Shown: piece by piece, positions 57,151-64,000 of the stretch
How positions within the stretch are numbered: the stretch's first letter is position 1
Layout: the number at the start of each line of letters is the position of its first letter
NCBI GenBank assembly: GCA_020091685.1
Contig: CM034600.1
Span: 7,701,837 to 7,765,836 of the forward strand
Direction: 5' to 3'
Source: Lutjanus erythropterus
Taxonomy: Eukaryota > Chordata > Actinopteri > Lutjaniformes > Lutjanidae
Length of the DNA stretch: 64,000 nt
The notes under the pieces: generated by a model
What the model was told of the DNA's origin: nothing
Database searches by the model: none
The model's input: the letters and a program-made list of their open reading frames with translations, nothing else
Program-made: the position numbers and the translations under genes

Positions 57151-59734
57151 GGCAACACTGTGACCCCTGGAGCCATGAAGTTAGCGAGGCTAAAAAAGGC
57201 TCCTGAAAATTAACACCACATCAAGATATTATAGTATTATTACATTAGTATGTCATAATAATACACTTACCACATCACCTTTCAAACACCAAACATCAGC
57301 CACACATCGATGATGTGGTAAACATCTGCAACAGTGTTTTTATGCTTGAACCGAGCAGTTACAGCGTATTCCCATGAAGACCTGTGTTTGAAGCCACTGC
57401 CTGAACAGATGATGAAGCCAGCAATGTTCCATGACACTTCAGCAAATACTTGGTGAGCACAATTTTCTCATAAGCAATAGAAATGATGGCAGGAACTACA
57501 AAAAATAAATAAATATGATAAAGCATCATTATCCTTAAATAAGAAAATGAAAATGTGCTGGACTATTTTTGTCTTCACTTAGCTCACGGATTCGGCAAAT
57601 ATAATTAATCTGTCAGTAATCCCGGTGCAAAGTCAGTGTAACTAAAAATGGAATTTAATAATCAATAACAACCCAGTCTTGACAGAAAAACCTTATTAGT
57701 CTTAACAAGCACACATTAGTTACACCTGTGCTTATCCTGGTATGACAATTTAAAATATCTGCTGTTCAGCATTGGTATTATCTCCTACTTACACTTAACT
57801 GTACTCATAATACTGTTCAGTGTATTTAGTCCCCTTTGCAGTTTTCAACAGAAGCAGAAGAGCAGTGCAGGTTCATCGCAGTACTCGGCTACATCTACAT
57901 TAAATGCATGAAATCAAATGAGATACTTAAACACACAAATTATTTCCTTCAGTGTTGTGACATGAGTGGTTGAGATGGATCAAACCTAAACATATCTCGT
58001 CTAGTGCACATTTCCACTGCTTTAATCACACATGGCTTACATAAAGACAGAAAACAGGAAAGTAAGCAGAAATTAATGCAGCAGATTATAGCTGCTTCAT
58101 AACTGATATAATGATGATTTTTTTACTGTGGGAAATACTTCCATTGTCTTTCATTCCACTTGGAAATATATTTTTTCATCATAAATTCTAGTCTACAATA
58201 CAGTTTAATAATACAGAGCCAGCTACACATTAAAGGGTGATTCTGGTATTTTCATATATTATAATATATTATATATATATATTATATTATCTATATTTTG
58301 GCATCTAAATGACTAATAGATAACAGTAACTGTTGTATCGCTCTCTTCAAAACCACAAGACTGCATTGACAAAAACGGCAATTTTACCTTGCAGAACACA
58401 GGATCACACACTGATCACACAGTCACACATGTTAGCGCATGTTGAAACACCAAAGTCACTCAATAACACAAATAAACTAACCGAACCGAACAGAAAAAAT
58501 TACTGTTTTTGTTAATGGAGTTTGGTAGCTTGAAGCAAAATAACGGCCGTTTCTGGTTAAACAAAAATGATCTTAAACTTTAACAAAAAGTTCCATCTCA
58601 ACAGAGATCCTTTCCGTATTTCTGCATTATGAACCCCTCAGGAGCAAAAACAAACACTTTTAGTGGACATACCATTGCAGTCCATTTTGCAGCGGCTGGC
58701 TGAGATGATTAACTAGATTATTTCCAAAACTTCTTGTACCTATTAGTCATTTAGACCCCAAATTATGTAGAAATATGGCCCAAGATTAAACATTTTCTAA
58801 TTACCCTTACAGGTACAGAGAAACTATGCCACTCTTATAAAGATATCAGAGACACCAGACATCAGTATACAGATGGAGGAAGTGCATCCTAACATCGATA
58901 AACAAAAATATTGGGGCAATTCTAAAGAGACTCAATAACTAGCAAGTACATTTACTGACTTCTTTTCAATATAGTTCATGAGAATGTAAAGAAAATCATT
59001 TTCAGTTCACTGACTATAGTAATTTATTCTAATGTGCCAATTTAAGGGTTTTCCATTAGGGTTAACTATTACATACATTTCATGGCAGTGACAAGAATGT
59101 CAAGGAAACTTGGGACATGATCACAGTGACAGAACTACAACTTTTAGGTGACTGTCAGCTGAGAGACCAATAATTTTTTGCCATGGAAGTTACTGTACGA
59201 GAAAACTAACTAGCAAAACTGCATCAAAATGTTAAAGCTCACAGCTACAGTGTAAGATTCACTGTTGGATTTGAGTTCACCATTATATTCTTCAGTTTTT
59301 TTTCATTTGTTTGAAATACTGTGTTAATATCAAAGTCAGAATCCAGTATGACATATCAAACTAAATTAATGTATCATTAAATCCCTAATGGTGTAACTGC
59401 GGCTGCAGAGCCATTTTTTCTCTCATGGGAGGAACATGGGAGAAAAAAAAAAACAGACAAACAAGGGGAGAAAGACAGGAATTTATCAACACCAACAGCC
59501 AGAGCTGCTGCTGCTGCTTTCACTGGGTTGTGAGAGACTTCAACTACAACATCAAATGCAGGTGGGTTTGTTAGAAGTTTATTCCTTTCAAAGTTTTTTC
59601 TTTGTAAATGAACATAGTTTGGGCTGTGTCACAAACTAATCTGTCAGACATCAGGTCCTCTCATTGTGGACTCGGGGGAAACATATTGATGTCATCATTA
59701 TGCAGGAACGATTAAGAAGCAAAGATACTTTCAC
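57151..59734. other. AT-rich tti1 intronic or flanking DNA, nothing recognised
   Basis: No exon or firm repeat. 58240-58290 is an (AT)-rich low-complexity run (TATTATATATATATATTATA). Frames at 58333 and 59436 are short and featureless. Confidence 0.5.
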
Positions 59735-60930
59735 GCCTGACCTGTTTGGTTCAGTTAAAACAACCTCTAGTGTGTTTTCCAGATCAGTGCGGTTCGTTTG
59801 CCTTGGTGTGAAAGCTGTCAATCGTACAGTGTTGCAGAGCAAACCGCTTTCAACTGGACTCTGGTGTAGTTTGTTTGTGGTGATAAAACAAATGTGATTT
59901 TAGATTTTAGCATCATAATTACTAATAAATCCATCTGCTGACCGCGAAATCTGTTCAGGAAGCGTTCTTATAATATATAAAGTAAGTTCTGTAGTCTGTA
60001 TAAGCCAGGCATAGATTTTAAACTGGTGAGGCAACTACATATTTTTCATTATTATTACAAATTTTTGATTCAAATTTTAAACAATATCTTCTATATATCT
60101 ATCTATATGTTTTTTTAATTGGTTTGATTTATGAGAAAAACACATTACAAAAATGTTTTGACCTAATGCCATCATAATGAGTACTATAAAGGAATAAGCC
60201 CTGAATCTTTACTGAACATCAGAGCCAACAATTATTTCCATCATCAATTAATCTGTCGATTATTTTCTCACTTAATCAATTAGTTGTTTGGTCCATAAAA
60301 TGACAGAAAATTGTCAACCAGCTTTCCAAAAGCCCAAGATGATGTTCTCAAAAGTCTCGTTTTGTCCACAACCCAAAGATATTCAGCTTACTCTCACAGA
60401 GTACTAAAGAAACTGGAAATTATTCACATTTGAGAGGCTGAAATCAGATATTTTTTTTTATTTTAATAATGACTAAAACCAACTAATCGATTATCAAAAC
60501 AGTTGCAGCCCTACTGAACAGGCCTCATTTTCATACCATCTTTACCTGTTGGTCAGTATTGATATCATACTGTTGATTTGCAGTCTAATTCTACTAATAA
60601 TGCTTATAATCAGTTATTTCTTTGTGAGCTCTTTGTGACACCAAAGAACATAAATATACTCATCAGAAGCATTAAAATGTTGTATGAACTTCTGTCCCTA
60701 GAATCTGATTTCTGCGTGGGTCCCGATGATGTACTGATGATAACATGAAGATGACAATCGTCCTGTCAGTCTGTACAACTTCATGTTCATTCCTCTTGGT
60801 TTGTTTGTATAAAGTCAGCGTGAACAAGAACCGGACCAGAACTAATACTCAACATTTTTTTATTTTATTATTGAGCTTTTTTTTTTTCCTTTGCTCAAGA
60901 TCAAATGAGCTGAACTACAGGTGTGAAAGC
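59735..60930. mobile_element. hAT-like MITE ends (TTTGGTTCGG / GTGTGAAAG type), interrupted
   Basis: The left part (59735-59890) has TGTTTGGTTCAGTT, GTGCGGTTCGTTTGCC and TTGGTGTGAAAGCTG. The right part (about 60805-60930) has GTCAGCGTGAACAAGAACCG, GACCAGAAC and CTACAGGTGTGAAAGCAC. These words belong to the abundant fish element with 'GGTTCGTTT ... GTGTGAAAG' organisation. Whether the two parts are one element interrupted by the MITE at 60216 or two separate copies is not clear. Confidence 0.5.
60216..60515 (+). mobile_element. MITE of the TAATCGATTA family, near complete
   Basis: ATTAATCTGTCGATTATTTT, TTAGTTGTTTGGTCCATAAA, CAAAGCCCAAGATGAT-like TTCCAAAAGCCCAAGATGA, TTTTGTCCACAACCCAAAGA and ACTAATCGATTATCAAAAC follow the known order of a very common percomorph MITE. 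No coding capacity. Confidence 0.9.
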
Positions 60931-61154
60931 ACCTAAAGAAACACTTAAGAGTAAAGCCTGAAAAGCTCCACTGAGCTGCCTGGACCTGTGGGATCATCAC
61001 TATCAAACATTTGTCATTGTAAACGATCACTTGATCCATTCTTAATGTAAAAAAATATTGATTAGTGCAGCTTTAAGAACATCCATTTTTTTGTTGAATG
61101 TTTTGAACTTGTAGAGTAGGTCTTAAATTGAAACAGCTGTTGCAAGACTGGCAC

Positions 61155-61279
61155 GTTGCTATGGTTACACAACCTTTGAGGTAAGTGTGCTCTTAAAACA
61201 GGGATTTAAACTGGGGTTATTTCTTTGTTTTAAATGTGTAGCAGAACCAAAAAGGAGCGTGCCACCGTAACTGACGTCA
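61155..61279. promoter_or_regulatory. X-box-like and perfect CRE motifs, promoter-like pair
   Basis: GTTGCTATGGTTAC at 61155-61168 differs at two positions from the palindromic RFX X-box GTTGCCATGGTAAC. TGACGTCA at 61272-61279 is a perfect cAMP-response element. A 123-codon plus frame opens 41 bp later. The combination resembles a promoter, either of an unrecognised short gene or of a transposon. Confidence 0.3.
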
Positions 61280-61319
61280 TCCGATCAAACAGCCACATTT
61301 TGTCACATTATCTCTATTA

Positions 61320-61691
61320 TTGGAGACGGGTGCAGATGGCTTCTCTGCTGGGGCATTTGATGGCTTTTCTCACCTTTTCTTTGCACCTCACTTTGAAGCT
61401 CAAAAAGCGAAAGCACTGACACTGACTGAAGAGCACCGAGCAGTTGGAGTGCAAAAGCTTATTGCTGCCTATTCTGCTCACCCAGATGAGCATTTATTCC
61501 AAAAAAATTGTCCTCTGCCACCAACGCCAGCGTGTAATACCGACTGCCACCTTGTTAAAGCAGCGGTGTTCACACCCACCATGAACCCAAACCACACATC
61601 TGCAAAAAACCCTGACACTTCACAGAACAAGACCAATCCAACATCACAAACAGCTTTTACACACGGTACCACTATGCAGTATGTATCCTGA
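61320..61691 (+). CDS. Unrecognised 123-codon frame downstream of promoter-like motifs
   Basis: The frame opens METGADGFSAGAFDGF and runs to a TGA after MQYVS. It has no signal peptide, membrane segment or domain I recognise. The middle part (LTEEHRAVGVQKLIAAYSAH) could form helices; the second half is Thr/Asn/Pro-rich and low complexity. No splice partner, good Kozak context or homologue is evident. It sits just before a TIR element (61757) and may belong to a transposon. It is listed because of the X-box/CRE pair upstream; it is more likely than not non-genic. Confidence 0.2.
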   Translation: METGADGFSAGAFDGFSHLFFAPHFEAQKAKALTLTEEHRAVGVQKLIAAYSAHPDEHLFQKNCPLPPTPACNTDCHLVKAAVFTPTMNPNHTSAKNPDTSQNKTNPTSQTAFTHGTTMQYVS

Positions 61692-61756
61692 GCATGTGAA
61701 CTGTGTGGGTTTATTAAGTATTTTCTACTCGAACAATATCAAGGGTTAAGGGACTT

Positions 61757-62431
61757 AGGCTGGGTTGTACCTAGGGTTCATTTTTAAACCCTGAGTAAAT
61801 CATGGTAACTTTAAACTATGTTGCACCAAACTTTTTAAACTAGCTTAAAAGTAATAAAGATTTTTACTTCAGTTTAGTTTTTACTCAAAATATTAAATTT
61901 AGTTTAACTTTTAAAGTGATAAAATAGTAACATTTCTCAAAGAATGTTATGTTTTATGTAACAGACTCACCTAACTGAGTTTTATGTGTCTCTTCTTTCT
62001 TTGACTGTTGAAACAGTTTGCCAGTTGCTGACAGGCGGTCTCTTTTTTTCTTACTGTGTTGCTGTCCATTTTTTCGCATCTTCTATTATTTGGCCATATT
62101 GCTCCATTAATTTGAGCAACAAGGTTTTTCTCAGAGGAGAAGAAATTAGAGTTTATTTGCCAAACCATCATGATTAGCCTAGACTCATTTTTTAACATAC
62201 ATTTTCAAAGTTTGTAACACTTTGTTAACCTTTTAGTTAGTTAACAAACAATTGATCCAACTCTAATTTTGGTTTAAATCAGTAAACAGTGATTTATTAA
62301 ACAAATATTAAGTGTAAATTGTGCAAAAGAGCTTTGCTTAATTTTAAATCTGGATTTAATCATTTTAAACCTAGTTTTGCTAAAGTAATCTTAGAATAAA
62401 TTAAACTTTGCTGGTGCAACCCAGTCTAATA
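61757..62431. mobile_element. TIR element, RGRCTGGGTTGYACC ends
   Basis: The left end TTAGGCTGGGTTGTACC (61754-61770) and right end GGTGCAACCCAGTCTAA are inverted with two mismatches. The interior is AT-rich and full of TTTAAACTA / TAGTTTAA words, typical of a fish non-autonomous DNA element with GGGTTGCACC ends. The 76-codon frames at 61971-62198 are not coding. Confidence 0.75.
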
Positions 62432-62439
62432 CCGATAGC

Positions 62440-62934
62440 TTAAGTTAAATGACAAACTCACCCAACTGAGTTTTATAATGTCTCTTCTTTCTTTGACTGT
62501 TTGCAGTTGTTCATTTTTAATCTTCCTTTATTTGGCCATATTACTTATTTTAACCAGCTAGCAAACAATGTAACAGTTAGCTAGCAAGTTAACTAACAAA
62601 CAATGTAACATTTTCTTTATTTTTAAGTTAGCTAACAAACAATGTAATGTTTTGTTGTTAGCGGTTTCACACCTCGTTTTATATTTACTAGGTCCCAACG
62701 GCATTTGAATTTATTTCTTTATTAGTTTCAGTTAATTTTGTAAGCAAGTATCTCCATATTGATTCAACTCTAATTTTGATTGACATCACTAAAGTTGAAT
62801 TTATTAAAAAGAGATTAATTGTGCAACTGAGCTCAACTTAATTCAAATCTGGATTTACTTATTTAAAAGCTAGTTTTATTACACTAATTTCAGATTAAAC
62901 TAATATTTACTGGTGCAGGCCAGTCTAATACTGC
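62440..62934 (+). repeat. Partial tandem copy of the right part of the 61757 element
   Basis: It repeats 61955-62431 in order: CTCACCCAACTGAGTTTTAT, TCTTCTTTCTTTGACTGTTT, TTATTTGGCCATATT, CAACTCTAATTTTG, AATCTGGATTTA and the terminus GGTGCAGGCCAGTCTAATAC. An inserted minisatellite (GCTAGCAAACAATGTAAC and variants, three to four units, 62548-62652) makes it differ. The left end is not repeated. Confidence 0.8.
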
Positions 62935-64000
62935 ATGTACAGTGTCTGAATATTTTTCTGCCTGTATTTCAATTTACAGGTGTCTTTTGCAAATGATACT
63001 CTGTGTAAGATATAACATGCTTCTGTTAGTTGACAGAACATACAATGGAAAGCTACTGTTTGTACTGTAAATGGCATTTTTAAAATCAAGTTTCTCTAAA
63101 AATCTCTATTTCTATCATTTTTCCCTCATTTATGCCTAATTTGGAATTCCCCATGCACTGCAGTCCTGTCACTACTTACTCTACTGTTGGCACTGCAGAC
63201 AGCCCTGCTACCACTGTGACACAAGGTGTCACCAGCCGCTAACTTTTCATCTGTCAGTGACGAGCCTCAGCAGGAGGGTGTAGCACGTGTGAGCTTTCGT
63301 ACCCACTGTGCAACTGACCAGACTGGAGATTCCACTACTTAAAATCAAATCCCAGGTGTTCACGGTGGTGCCACCACCCTAGAAATCATAAAATCAGGTT
63401 GTTCGCCTTTTTTTTTTCTTATCAGATTTGGAGCCATTTTTATTTGAAAAGCAAAAATAATGAGCCGTGTGAATCAGAGCTGCGTTAAACCTCTAAGTAC
63501 TGATTTATCCCTGAATACTCAGTGTCCTTGGGAAGTAGAAGTGATTATGATTAACACTTAATGAATAAAAAGAACATTTTCGCTGTAATCTTAAACGCTG
63601 ATTGCAACCAGCACTTCTTACTGTAGGTGATAAGTGTGTTATTTTCATGCCCTAGTTTGAAAAACCACTTATCCACTCAAACCTGCATGCATAAGTAAAG
63701 ACACTAAAATAGAGGTGAAAAGAAGTTGCGCTATAAGTACTGTGTTTCCCCTGGAGTATTCAGCAGAGATGGAAAACTGGAGCAATTGGAATCCAGCATG
63801 CCTGCGACAGAGGCGTCACCACTTAATGAACATAATGACTGATGAAAAATCAGACAAGCAGCTCATAATTACATCATTGGTAACACACTGGCGCTGAGCC
63901 CCCAGACCACTTTGGATGAGCGTTTTCAGTTATGATACTGAAGCTATGCCAAGCACAAAATACACAACTCTGAAAAACATTACATTTCCAAGCTTATCAG
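62935..64000. other. Non-coding DNA, nothing recognised (right edge)
   Basis: No exon of tti1 or another gene was found. A repeat-free part at 63420-63700 (with AATAATGAGCCGTGTG and GTGATTATGATTAACACTTA) has the look of possible conserved non-coding sequence, untested. Confidence 0.45.

Noticed and set aside
1-64000. CRISPR array, operon, phage or bacterial defence system
   Set aside because: All evidence (GT-AG introns, SINEs, fish MITEs, vertebrate genes) shows vertebrate nuclear DNA. No regularly spaced identical repeats occur.

Overview
This window is vertebrate nuclear DNA, almost certainly from a ray-finned fish of the percomorph type. It has split exons with GT-AG introns, an AT-rich background, and a dense load of short fish-type DNA-transposon remnants, tRNA-derived SINEs and old LINE pieces. 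Only two protein-coding genes can be supported. Most long reading frames are chance frames in intron, repeat or antisense DNA.

The first gene is vstm2l (V-set and transmembrane domain containing 2-like, a secreted immunoglobulin-domain protein) on the plus strand. Three exons are visible, at 31411-31580, 32935-32979 and 40726-41190. They join in phase and encode about 226 residues: the whole V-set domain and the C-terminus. The signal-peptide exon was not found, so intron 1 probably fills much or all of 1-31410 and may extend beyond the left edge. The fish protein carries a histidine-rich tail that I do not remember in the human protein. The likely 3' UTR runs to AATAAA signals at 43541 or 45169.

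The second gene is tti1 (TELO2-interacting protein 1, a subunit of the TTT co-chaperone complex) on the minus strand. Its last exon is at 48337-48568 and the preceding exon at 50496-50583. The remaining exons were not found and must lie in 50.6-64 kb or past the right edge. The tail-to-tail pair vstm2l(+) and tti1(-) matches the gene order I know from human 20q11.23, which supports both calls.

Region by region: 1-31 kb is intron 1 or intergenic DNA with MITEs, one SINE, an AT-rich minisatellite, local direct duplications, a broken MADF-like fragment and two low-repeat stretches that could be conserved regulatory DNA (18.3-19.0 kb and 21.6-22.3 kb). 31-41 kb is the vstm2l exon cluster, with an L1-like fragment and nested fold-back elements in intron 3. 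41-48 kb is vstm2l 3' UTR and intergenic DNA, with a tandem duplication and a Tc1-like remnant. 48-64 kb is tti1 and its introns, with a SINE flanked by a clear target-site duplication, a Tc1-like pseudogene split by a second insertion, and a partly duplicated TIR element at 61.7-62.9 kb.

No prokaryotic features, CRISPR arrays, free-standing RNA genes or gene clusters are present. The two genes are not known to act together; their adjacency is ancestral gene order. The most useful leads are the His-rich VSTM2L tail, the nested transposon structures and the candidate regulatory blocks.
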